Below are positions 1-6,634 of a DNA stretch of 16,905 bases, one piece after another. The first letter of the stretch is position 1. The number at the start of each line of letters is the position of its first letter. Position numbers and translations under genes: made by a program. The notes beneath the pieces were generated by a model. The model ran no database searches. It saw only the letters and a program-made list of their open reading frames with translations, and was not told the DNA's origin. Source of the stretch: DAOUAJ01 sp034433615 (GTDB taxonomy: Bacteria; Chloroflexota; Anaerolineae; DUEN01); contig DAOUAJ010000079.1 in assembly GCA_034433615.1 (NCBI GenBank), forward strand, positions 1 through 16,905. The letters run 5' to 3'.

Positions 1-1877
1 CGCATCTTGATCTGGGCCGCCGATTCCTCGCCGGAGATGTATAGCACATCCTGGTTTTCGGCCAGCAGCGCACAAAGCTGAAGTAGAAGCGTGGAATTGT
101 GAATGATCAGGTCATTTGCCACGAAACTGGCTTTGCCCGGCACACTCAGGTCATAAACCGGTGCTTCTCCGGCCAGCTCAATACTTGCGACTTCGTCCCA
201 ATAGACATCGCCAAAAGCCAGCGCGTGCAGGGATGGGTCGGCGGTGGCAGTAGCCAGGCTCGCCACGGTTGACCGACAAAGTGGGCGTTCATGTCGCCGG
301 TTTTTGATTTTCACTCCAGCTTTGAGTGAGAGTTGGGCAAAACTTGAATCGCCCATAGCTATTTTGAGGTGTTCCCAAAAGACCTTGCCGGTCGGGATTG
401 TGTCACGCTGTGTGGACGGCAATCGCGGTAGTCCCATCTCTGCAATCTGTGCGCAGATTGCATCCCGTCCCATGATGCCGATGGTTTTCAGAAAGTGCTG
501 CACGTGTGGAAGGCCCAGGAGCACAACCTCATAGGACGTATAAGGCGCGTCGTTCACACGGCTGCGTTTAGTGCGCAACGTCGCGATCAAGCCAAAACGC
601 AAAAGTAAGTGTTGCACATCTTCCGCGAGACGGCGGCTGATCGTGCTATAGGAGATGCCCGGTTGGCCGCGACGATTGACGTACACGGTGCCGTCACAGG
701 TGAAGAGCACTTTCAGGAAAAGGGCCAGTTGTTCGCGGGGCAACTGAAAGATGCAAGATGGTACGTGCTTGTCCGCGGCCGTGACGAACCGCAGTCCGGC
801 TTCTTCCAGAAAACGAGCGATGGGCGTTTTGACCTCGGCGCGGTGGCGCGCCTCCGGCGCTAGGTCTGCCAATGGCACGTCGGCGGCATCGGCCATTCGT
901 CGCAAATCTGCCTCGCTGGGCACGCATTTCCCGCGTCGCCAGGCATTCAATAATTCGTAACGGATGCCGGCGCGTTGTGCCCACATCGCCCAGCTTATGC
1001 CAATACGCTCTTTCACAGCCCTGAGGGCAGTCGCCAATTCCTGGCGTGCGGGCGCACGTTGTTCTACATTGTTAGTGAACCGGTACTGGCGTGCCTTGTT
1101 CTCCCGTTTTTCGTAGCAGACCAATTGCATCCCAAAGACGGCCGCGATCTCCTCCAGGTCGCGCACCACTTCGGGTAGATGGTTGGTCACGCAGATCGAG
1201 GATTGGGCCGCACCGTCCGACAAGATGTAAGCGATGAGCTTGACCGCCGCTTCCGGTAATGGCTTTTGGCCAAAATACGGCAGCGCGCGCGGCGCGGCGA
1301 TCCGACTGCCGGCAGTCAGCTCACTGGCTGGCCGCCAACCCTCTGGTGTCAAGAGAGGATGGTCCGGCGTGCAGCGGAGCATGCGCCCCAGTTTTGTCTT
1401 CACTTCCACAATCGGGTGGACGCCGCGCACGTGGAAGACTGAAGGAGAGGTAGGCTCAAGCCGCAACGTGCGCTCGTCCATGGCCAGCACGTCCCACTGG
1501 CCAGTAGCCCACTCCGTGATCGGCAAATAATTACCTGTCTTCGGGTCAAGAACACGTGTGTCTGCCGTGACGCACTTACCGATCCCTGGATCTCCGCCCA
1601 CGAGGACGACCGAGCCAGGCACGATGCCGCCCCCCAGCACGCGGCTGAGCTCGCCGATGGGCACGGGGATGCGCTGGAAGCCGTCGGCGGCGATGGCGGG
1701 CAACGGCAGGGGGGTCGCATCTCTCTCCGTCCATGCCCGTGCGGCCGTGGAACGCTCCTCCTTGACGATCATCTCGACCAGCGTGTTCCACTCACCGCAG
1801 TCGGGGCAGCGTCCCAGCCACTTCATCTGGACGCCGCCGCATTGCTGGCAAACGTATCGAGTCTTTTGCTTGGCCAT
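1..1877 (-). CDS. radA: DNA repair protein RadA/Sms, interrupted by an intein; 3' end outside window
   Basis: RadA (Sms) is a RecA-like ATPase that processes recombination intermediates during repair. Reading the minus strand from ATG 1877-1875 gives an open frame to the window edge (625 complete codons). Residues 10-27 form the C4 zinc finger typical of the family (Cys10, Cys13, Cys24, Cys27), and residues 94-101 give the Walker A start GGDPGIGK. The expected next residues Ser-Thr appear only after a 493-residue intein (residues 102-594). Residues 595-625 then resume as STLLLQL... and reach the ISGEES motif. The start is supported by AGGAGG at 1884-1889, six bases upstream, and a promoter at 1913-1941. 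The gene follows clpC on the same strand, a known bacterial neighbourhood. There is no frameshift or stop in the visible part. The identity is very secure; the C-terminal Lon-like domain lies outside the window. Confidence 0.95.
   Translation of the reverse strand, partial: MAKQKTRYVCQQCGGVQMKWLGRCPDCGEWNTLVEMIVKEERSTAARAWTERDATPLPLPAIAADGFQRIPVPIGELSRVLGGGIVPGSVVLVGGDPGIGKCVTADTRVLDPKTGNYLPITEWATGQWDVLAMDERTLRLEPTSPSVFHVRGVHPIVEVKTKLGRMLRCTPDHPLLTPEGWRPASELTAGSRIAAPRALPYFGQKPLPEAAVKLIAYILSDGAAQSSICVTNHLPEVVRDLEEIAAVFGMQLVCYEKRENKARQYRFTNNVEQRAPARQELATALRAVKERIGISWAMWAQRAGIRYELLNAWRRGKCVPSEADLRRMADAADVPLADLAPEARHRAEVKTPIARFLEEAGLRFVTAADKHVPSCIFQLPREQLALFLKVLFTCDGTVYVNRRGQPGISYSTISRRLAEDVQHLLLRFGLIATLRTKRSRVNDAPYTSYEVVLLGLPHVQHFLKTIGIMGRDAICAQIAEMGLPRLPSTQRDTIPTGKVFWEHLKIAMGDSSFAQLSLKAGVKIKNRRHERPLCRSTVASLATATADPSLHALAFGDVYWDEVASIELAGEAPVYDLSVPGKASFVANDLIIHNSTLLLQLCALLAENQDVLYISGEESAAQIKM
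96..1574 (-). other. Intein (protein-splicing element) within the RadA Walker A motif, with LAGLIDADG homing endonuclease
   Basis: This in-frame segment codes for 493 residues. It starts with Cys1 directly after the Walker A Lys and ends with His492-Asn493 followed by Ser as the +1 residue. Block A is CVTADTRV. Block B carries T69-P-D-H72 (TxxH). Block F runs VYDLSVPG...FVAND around residues 473-488, and block G is LIIHN. Two LAGLIDADG-type motifs are seen: LIAYILSDG at 113-121 and FLKVLFTCDG at 286-295, each ending in the catalytic-type Asp. All residues normally needed for Cys/Asn/Ser splicing are present, so splicing is expected to restore GDPGIGKST. The intein should self-excise after translation, and the nuclease should cut intein-less radA alleles. 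The layout resembles DnaB-type bacterial inteins. The boundaries are exact to the residue because the flanks rejoin as a canonical P-loop. Confidence 0.95.
555..1238 (-). other. LAGLIDADG (DOD) homing endonuclease region of the RadA intein, with an inserted HTH-like segment
   Basis: This covers intein residues 113-340, from the first LAGLIDADG helix to the end of the second nuclease half. Asp120 and Asp294 occupy the metal-binding position at the end of each motif. The motifs lie about 170 residues apart. From my memory of DnaB-type inteins, the stretch before block C's partner normally runs straight into a segment like TPIARFLEEAGL (residues 250-261). Here about 75 extra residues (roughly 173-249) lie in front of it. 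Within them, residues 194-217 read SWAMWAQRAGI followed by LLNAWRRGK, a pattern like an XRE-type helix-turn-helix. A second, weaker HTH-like stretch at residues 398-455 (nucleotides 210-383) precedes DVYWDEV and is typical for the family. The DNA-binding role is inferred. Confidence 0.75.
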
Positions 1878-1912
1878 CCTGTGCCTCCTGCTCGCTCAAA
1901 TGTTCGACGGCT

Positions 1913-1941
1913 ATTCTACCACCAGCCCAGCCAGCAAGCAA
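1913..1941 (-). promoter_or_regulatory. Candidate promoter of radA
   Basis: On the minus strand TTGCTT (1941-1936) and TAGAAT (1918-1913) are 17 bases apart. A TGG precedes the -10, giving an extended -10 (TGn). The -10 lies 35 bases upstream of the radA ATG and the ribosome-binding site AGGAGG (1889-1884). The -35 overlaps the small palindrome GCAAGCTTGC. This implies radA has its own promoter despite following clpC. Confidence 0.6.
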
Positions 1942-1981
1942 GCTTGCCTCCTTCGCCTCTCAGAAGGGTAAACGCGGGCAT

Positions 1982-2009
1982 AAAAAAGGGCGAGACTCTC
2001 ATCTCGCCC
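1982..2009 (-). terminator. Rho-independent terminator between clpC and radA
   Basis: GGGCGAGA (1988-1995) pairs perfectly with TCTCGCCC (2002-2009) around a six-base loop. Six A residues at 1982-1987 become a U-run on the minus-strand transcript. It lies about 90 bases beyond the clpC stop and upstream of the radA promoter, so it should end clpC transcription. Confidence 0.75.
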
Positions 2010-2026
2010 CCGATACCTGCAAGCTT

Positions 2027-2086
2027 CAGACCCGAGGGGTCTCCCTGGCCTGTCAAGCAGGACAGGCAAAGGACCCTTCGGGTCTG
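2027..2086. repeat. Nested inverted repeat just downstream of clpC
   Basis: The outer arms CAGACCCGAGGGGTC (2027-2041) and GACCCTTCGGGTCTG (2072-2086) are complementary in 14 of 15 positions. Inside them CCTGTC (2049-2054) and GACAGG (2061-2066) form a second hairpin. The structure starts 15 bases after the clpC stop codon. It may help stabilise the 3' end or support termination. The outer arm core GACCCTTCGGGT recurs in the hairpin at 11311-11354. Confidence 0.65.
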
Positions 2087-2100
2087 AGGCTCAATCGAAA

Positions 2101-4593
2101 TCAGCCCAACACCGCCTCCAGCATCTGTGGTGCATCCTCGTCCGGGTCGGGCCTGGACTCGACAACGTTTAACTTTAGCTTGCCCTCGCCGTCGAGATCC
2201 ACCATAATCTTGTCGCCCGCTTTAAAGTGCCCGGCCAGCAATCCTTCTGACAACGCGTCCTCGATCTCCCGTTGGATCACCCGGCGCAGCGGGCGGGCAC
2301 CGAAATCGGGATCGTACCCCTCTTCGGCGATCTTCTGTTTAGCGGCCTTGGTTATCTCCAGCTTGATGTCGTGCTCCGTCAACTGCGCACAGACCCGCTT
2401 CATCTCCAGGTCAACGATCTCCGTGATCTGTTCTCGCGTCAACGGTCGGAACACCATCACGCCGTCCAAACGGTTGATGAACTCGGGGCGGAAAGTCTTC
2501 TTCAGCGCCTCCATCACCCGTTCCTTGATCTCTCTGTATTCGTCTTCCTGGGTTTGCACTTCATCTCTGGGGATGGCGAACCCCATCGGGCCACCCCGAT
2601 TGATGAGCTTGGCTCCTATGTTGGACGTCATGATGATGATGGTGTTGCGGAAGTCCACGCGCCGTCCCTTAGCATCCGACAGATGCCCGTCTTCCATGAT
2701 CTGGAGGAGCATGTTGAAGACTTCGGGATGGGCCTTCTCGATCTCATCGAGCAGGATTACGCTGTATGGGCGGCGCCGCACCGCCTCGGTAAGCTGCCCC
2801 CCCTCCTCGTAGCCGATGTAGCCGGGGGGCGCGCCGACCAGCCGGCTGACGTTGTGCCGTTCCATGAACTCGCTCATATCCAGCTTGATGAGGGCCTCTT
2901 CGGAGCCAAACATGAATTCAGCGAGGGTCTTGGCCAACAGCGTCTTGCCAACGCCGGTAGGGCCGAGGAAGATGAACGTACCGATGGGGCGCTTGGGGTC
3001 TTTCAACCCGATGCGGGCTCGCCTTACCGCTTTCGAGATCGCTTCAATCGCTTCGTCCTGACCGACCACCCGCTCGTGGAGGGCCTTTTCCATCTCCAGC
3101 AGCCGCTCCGATTCCTCGCCAGCCATGCGCCGCACGGGGATGCCAGTCCACATGGAGACAACCTCGGCGATGTCATCGGCCGTTACCTTAGGGCGAGCCA
3201 ACGATTCCCAACCGCGGCGTAGGCTCTCCAGCTTCTGCTGAAGCTCCACCTCACGGTAACGCAGGTCAATAGCGTCATCATAACGCTGGGTCTCCAGGGC
3301 CTCTTCCTTTTCCTTCTGCAAAGCTTTGAGGCTGACATAGGTCTCGCGCAGGGTTTCGGCGTAAGGGGTCTTGTACATGCGGACGCGGCTGGCGGCTTCA
3401 TCAACCAGATCAATCGCCTTATCAGGCAAGAAGCGGTCGGGGACGTATCGGGCACTGAGATGTACGGCAGCTTCGATGGCTTCGTCGGTGATCTCTAGCT
3501 TGTGGTGCTCTTCATAGCGGGAACGGATACCGCGCAGGATCTCTATGGTCTCCTCAATGGTGGGCTCCTCGACCAGGACCGGTTGGAATCGGCGCTCGAG
3601 GGCGGCATCGCTCTCGATGTACTTGCGGTACTCGTCCAGGGTAGTGGCGCCGACGCATTGGAGCTCACCGCGGGCCAGGGCGGGCTTGAGGATGTTGGCG
3701 GCGTCCACACTGCTACCGGCCGCTCCGGCTCCCACCAGCATGTGCACCTCATCAATGAAGAGAATGCTCTCTGAGTTCTTGATCTCCTCGATGACCTTCT
3801 TCAAGCGCTCTTCAAACTGGCCCCGGTACATGGTACCGGCGACCAAGGCACCCACATCCAGCATCAGCACCCGCTTGTTCAGCAACGGTTCAGGGGCTTC
3901 GCCAGATACAATGCGCTGGGCCAGCCCTTCAACGATGGCGGTCTTACCTACACCCGGTTCGCCGATGAGGGCCGGGTTGTTCTTGGTGCGCCGGCTGAGG
4001 ATTTGAATGACCCGCTCGATCTCTTTCTCTCGCCCGATGATGGGGTCCAGCTTGCCTTCTTCAGCCTGTGCGGTCAAGTCCAGGCCAAGCTGGTCGGTCA
4101 AAGGCGTCTTGGATTCGCCCTTGCGCTTCTCTTTTGTCGTTTGAGCCTGAGATTGCAAGATGCTGCGCGCGGTCTGGGTACGGACCCGATCCAGGCTGAC
4201 ACCTAACTGCTTGAGCACGCTGACGGCGACACCATCACCTTCACGCACCAGGCCGAGCAGCAAATGCTCGGTGCCAATATAGTGATGTCCCATCAGGCGG
4301 GCTTCGTCAACGGCCAGCTCGATCACGCGCTTGGTGCGTGGAGCCAATGTAGGTTTGGTAAACGGGGTACGTTCCCCCCGTCCCACGGTGCGCTCCACCG
4401 CACGAATCACTTGCCCTGGATCAACTCCCAACTCGCGCAGCACCTTCACAGCAACGCCGTTCTCCTCTCGCACCAACCCTAACAACAGGTGCTCTGTTCC
4501 GATGTAATTATGGTTCAGGCGTTGCGCTTCTTCTTGCGCCAATTGCAGCACACGACGCGCGCGTTTTGTGAACCGATCCAGTTTGTCAGACAT
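2101..4593 (-). CDS. clpC: ATP-dependent Clp protease ATP-binding subunit ClpC
   Basis: This is the Hsp100 unfoldase that feeds substrates into the ClpP protease and refolds or removes damaged proteins. The 830 residues match the usual ClpC length. There are two Clp N-domain repeats (about 1-75 and 80-150, each with a YIGTEHLLLGL motif). The first AAA+ module has Walker A GEPGVGKT (211-218) and Walker B ILFIDE (277-282). A UVR-like middle region lies around 429-455. The second AAA+ module has Walker A GPTGVGKT (543-550) and Walker B VILLDE (611-616). The C-terminal small domain ends near position 2101. The start ATG has AAGGAT about ten bases upstream. The next gene on the same strand is radA, a conserved pairing in Gram-positive-type bacteria. 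No CtsR box or CIRCE element was recognised upstream. Confidence 0.97.
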   Translation of the reverse strand: MSDKLDRFTKRARRVLQLAQEEAQRLNHNYIGTEHLLLGLVREENGVAVKVLRELGVDPGQVIRAVERTVGRGERTPFTKPTLAPRTKRVIELAVDEARLMGHHYIGTEHLLLGLVREGDGVAVSVLKQLGVSLDRVRTQTARSILQSQAQTTKEKRKGESKTPLTDQLGLDLTAQAEEGKLDPIIGREKEIERVIQILSRRTKNNPALIGEPGVGKTAIVEGLAQRIVSGEAPEPLLNKRVLMLDVGALVAGTMYRGQFEERLKKVIEEIKNSESILFIDEVHMLVGAGAAGSSVDAANILKPALARGELQCVGATTLDEYRKYIESDAALERRFQPVLVEEPTIEETIEILRGIRSRYEEHHKLEITDEAIEAAVHLSARYVPDRFLPDKAIDLVDEAASRVRMYKTPYAETLRETYVSLKALQKEKEEALETQRYDDAIDLRYREVELQQKLESLRRGWESLARPKVTADDIAEVVSMWTGIPVRRMAGEESERLLEMEKALHERVVGQDEAIEAISKAVRRARIGLKDPKRPIGTFIFLGPTGVGKTLLAKTLAEFMFGSEEALIKLDMSEFMERHNVSRLVGAPPGYIGYEEGGQLTEAVRRRPYSVILLDEIEKAHPEVFNMLLQIMEDGHLSDAKGRRVDFRNTIIIMTSNIGAKLINRGGPMGFAIPRDEVQTQEDEYREIKERVMEALKKTFRPEFINRLDGVMVFRPLTREQITEIVDLEMKRVCAQLTEHDIKLEITKAAKQKIAEEGYDPDFGARPLRRVIQREIEDALSEGLLAGHFKAGDKIMVDLDGEGKLKLNVVESRPDPDEDAPQMLEAVLG

Positions 4594-4626
4594 GGCATCC
4601 TATCCTTAAGTTCGAGGGGTGTTGTA

Positions 4627-4638
4627 CCAAGTACTTGG
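4627..4638. repeat. Perfect 12-bp palindrome in the clpC upstream region
   Basis: CCAAGTACTTGG is fully self-complementary and lies 34 bases upstream of the clpC start. Such a symmetric site near a start codon could bind a dimeric regulator. Its regulator is unknown and it does not match the CtsR or HrcA consensus. Confidence 0.4.
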
Positions 4639-4702
4639 CTCAGGAGAGTAATCAGGCTGCCAAGACTATCATGGTCAGGTACAAGTGCTCTATCAACCAA
4701 GT

Positions 4703-4748
4703 TTTGATGGGTAAATCTGTCCCACTGATCGTCATTTTGCCCATCAAA
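4703..4748. promoter_or_regulatory. Spaced inverted repeat upstream of clpC, possible operator
   Basis: TTTGATGGG (4703-4711) and CCCATCAAA (4740-4748) are perfect 9-base arms separated by 28 bases. The inner flanks (TAAAT and ATTTT) continue the symmetry imperfectly. It lies 110-155 bases upstream of the clpC ATG. It could be an operator or an RNA stem in a long leader. The evidence is only the symmetry and the position. Confidence 0.35.
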
Positions 4749-5047
4749 TCGGCTTTGACAGGTTGCGAACGCGCTTTGGTTTGTGAATCTGGACAGGTGG
4801 CCGCCATCGGGTAGGCCAGGAGAAAACCACACCCATATCCATCAAGTTACCCGGTGTCGCGGGTGGCTTGATTCTAGCCCACGGGGATGGACTTCAGTAA
4901 TCTGCGATCGCGACCTCGACCAGATGCAGAGAGCTCACAAACCCCCGGTGCGTTCAGTACAACCGAGCTGTGTCACCTCAAGTATAGCGTTGCTTCCCCA
5001 GTACCGTAGTAATCCGAGTTCCATTCAAGTTGCTATCGGGAAACACA

Positions 5048-5080
5048 AGGGGGCTTTGTGCCTTCCGGCCCTTGCCCCCT
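5048..5080 (-). terminator. Possible terminator hairpin downstream of the S1 gene
   Basis: AGGGGGC (5048-5054) pairs with GCCCCCT (5074-5080), with a GC-rich 19-base interior that can fold further. On the minus strand it is followed by TTGTGTTTCCC, a poor U-tract. It lies about 145 bases past the S1 gene stop, so it could end that transcript. Confidence 0.35.
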
Positions 5081-5223
5081 GTCGGATAGTACGAGTATTT
5101 TAGGTTGTTTGCCAAGCGCGAGTTGATCCCGGTATGAATCGGCCTGTACCACTGTCAGCATTAACAGGGTTTGACTTTAAGCGGACCAAGCCTCGCATTG
5201 GCAACTGGCGGCTTCGGGCGCGG

Positions 5224-6567
5224 TCAGGATTCACTCTCCTCTTTCCTGGGGAGCTCATCTTCGTATGCCTCGTCTGGTATTTCCGTAGAGGTTGATTCCG
5301 TGCTCTCTGTTGCCGCAGGAGGTGCCCATTCCTCCGATTCCTCCTCTTCTGCCTCGCGCCAGTCATACTCAGCGTATCGGTCCTCATCTACGCGCTTCAG
5401 GCTCAGGCCGATACGCCGGCGTTCTGGTTCGATGCGGATGATGCGAAGGGTGTACGTCTGGCCTTCCTTCACCACTTCCTTGGGATGAGCGATGCGTTCA
5501 TCCGAGAGCTCAGAGATGTGGATAAGACCTTCAATTTCATTATCAATGCGAGCGAAAGCTCCGAAGTTGGCCAGCTTGGTGATGGTGCCTTCCACAAGTT
5601 GCCCAACGGCATACTTCTCGTGTACGACGCTCCATGGCTCGGGCTGTAGACGACGGAGGCTCAGCCCGATGCGCTTTCGCTCTCGATCAATGTTGATAAC
5701 CTCGACCTCGACTTCCTGCCCGACCTGCAACACCTCGCTGGGATGACTCACCCGTCCCCACGACAGTTCGGAGAGATGGATCAGGCCGTCGGCCCCACCC
5801 AGATCAACGAATGCCCCAAAGTTCGCCAAGCTGCTCACCCGGCCATGGAGGCGGTCCCCCTTCTTCAGGCCGTCCAGAAGACGCTGTTTTTGTACCTTGC
5901 GCCAGTCGCGCATGGCCTGGCGTTCGGACAGGATCAGGCGGTTCCGACGCCGGTCCAGCTCGATGACCTTGAGCTGGAGCTTGGTGCCGACCATGCTGGC
6001 CCATCGTTTCTCGGCATCTTCCCCCTGTAACTCCTGGGTGGCACGGTGTGCACCGACGAGTTGAGAGCCGGGGACAAACCCCCGGACCTTACCCAACTTC
6101 ACGATGACACCGCCACGGTTGTAGCCACTTACAACCCCCTCAAAGATCTCCTGAGATTGCAGCAACTCCTCTGCGTGGCGCCAGTCACGCTCCTGCTGAG
6201 CGCGAGCTAACGACAGGACGACGTTCCCGTCTTTGTCCTCGGGCCGGATTACATAGGCGACCACCGAATCTCCGGGCTTGAGATTCTCAATCTCCGGGCC
6301 AAGCCGCTCCAGCTCACGGCCAGAGACCACTCCCTCTGACTTGGCACCGATGTCAACCAGGATCTCTGTTGGGCTGACGCTGATGATGATGCCGTCGCGA
6401 ATTTCACCGGCCTTGGGCTGAAAGTCGCTGAAATCCTCGGCATCTAACAACTCCGTCATCGGGTGGATGTCTGACTCTCTTTGTGCTGCTTCCACCGCGA
6501 GGGACTGGATGGCATCTCCCTGCCCTTCTCCTGAAGCGAGGGGCTGGGCATTGTCCGCGTGTTCCAT
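5224..6567 (-). CDS. rpsA: S1 RNA-binding domain protein (ribosomal protein S1-like)
   Basis: The 447-residue product carries four S1 (OB-fold) RNA-binding repeats. In order they begin near GEIRDGIII, EIFEGVVSG, GDRLHGRVS and GQLVEGTIT, the last two having the classic NFGAFV/A...GLIHISELS core. It ends in an acidic Ser/Glu-rich tail. It likely helps mRNA engage the 30S subunit; four-repeat S1 proteins are common outside proteobacteria. I chose ATG 6567-6565 because AGGAGGA lies at 6587-6581 and because a promoter -10 (6602-6607) overlaps the upstream in-frame starts. Initiation at 6630 or 6603 would lie upstream of the predicted transcript start. The SD spacing of 13 bases is rather long. It is followed upstream by ridA on the same strand, whose stop lies near 6635. 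Confidence 0.9.
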   Translation of the reverse strand: MEHADNAQPLASGEGQGDAIQSLAVEAAQRESDIHPMTELLDAEDFSDFQPKAGEIRDGIIISVSPTEILVDIGAKSEGVVSGRELERLGPEIENLKPGDSVVAYVIRPEDKDGNVVLSLARAQQERDWRHAEELLQSQEIFEGVVSGYNRGGVIVKLGKVRGFVPGSQLVGAHRATQELQGEDAEKRWASMVGTKLQLKVIELDRRRNRLILSERQAMRDWRKVQKQRLLDGLKKGDRLHGRVSSLANFGAFVDLGGADGLIHLSELSWGRVSHPSEVLQVGQEVEVEVINIDRERKRIGLSLRRLQPEPWSVVHEKYAVGQLVEGTITKLANFGAFARIDNEIEGLIHISELSDERIAHPKEVVKEGQTYTLRIIRIEPERRRIGLSLKRVDEDRYAEYDWREAEEEESEEWAPPAATESTESTSTEIPDEAYEDELPRKEESES

Positions 6568-6601
6568 GCGTGCCTGCTTCTCCTCCTGAAGTGTACGCGA
6601 C

Positions 6602-6630
6602 ATTATACCCTGTTTTCGTATGAGACGCAA
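6602..6630 (-). promoter_or_regulatory. Promoter of the S1 gene
   Basis: On the minus strand TTGCGT (6630-6625) and a perfect TATAAT (6607-6602) are separated by 17 bases. Transcription should start near 6595. That places the AGGAGGA ribosome-binding site inside the leader and argues for the start at 6567. The -35 sits immediately beside the end of ridA. Confidence 0.65.
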
Positions 6631-6634
6631 GCAG

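Larger units (their letters stand above)
4594..5223. other. 630-base non-coding stretch between the S1 gene and clpC
   Basis: No credible gene, tRNA (no T-arm consensus) or known riboswitch was recognised on either strand. The stretch must hold the clpC promoter. The best minus-strand candidate is TTACTG with TAGAAT about 18 bases further, the -10 being near 4872-4877, but it is weak. It also contains a perfect palindrome at 4627-4638, a spaced inverted repeat at 4703-4748 and a hairpin at 5048-5080. A long clpC leader or a small RNA remains possible. Confidence 0.5.

Noticed and set aside
244..1178. Several short plus-strand frames within the radA intein region
   Set aside because: They are shadows of the continuous minus-strand RadA-intein frame, which contains all expected intein motifs.
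96..1574. Insertion sequence or separate gene within radA
   Set aside because: The insert is in frame, has no transposase or terminal repeats, and its ends are a Cys and a His-Asn with Ser next, which is diagnostic of an intein.
2272..3222. Long open frame (316 codons) on the plus strand opposite clpC
   Set aside because: It is antisense to a fully conserved ClpC coding region, has no recognisable protein family or ribosome-binding site, and arises from codon bias of the clpC strand.
4515..4832. Possible small minus-strand gene overlapping the clpC start
   Set aside because: It overlaps the conserved ClpC N-terminus in another frame, lacks a ribosome-binding site and looks like no known protein.
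4850..5220. tRNA or tmRNA gene in the gap upstream of clpC
   Set aside because: No T-arm consensus, no cloverleaf and no tmRNA tag-like frame could be found on either strand.
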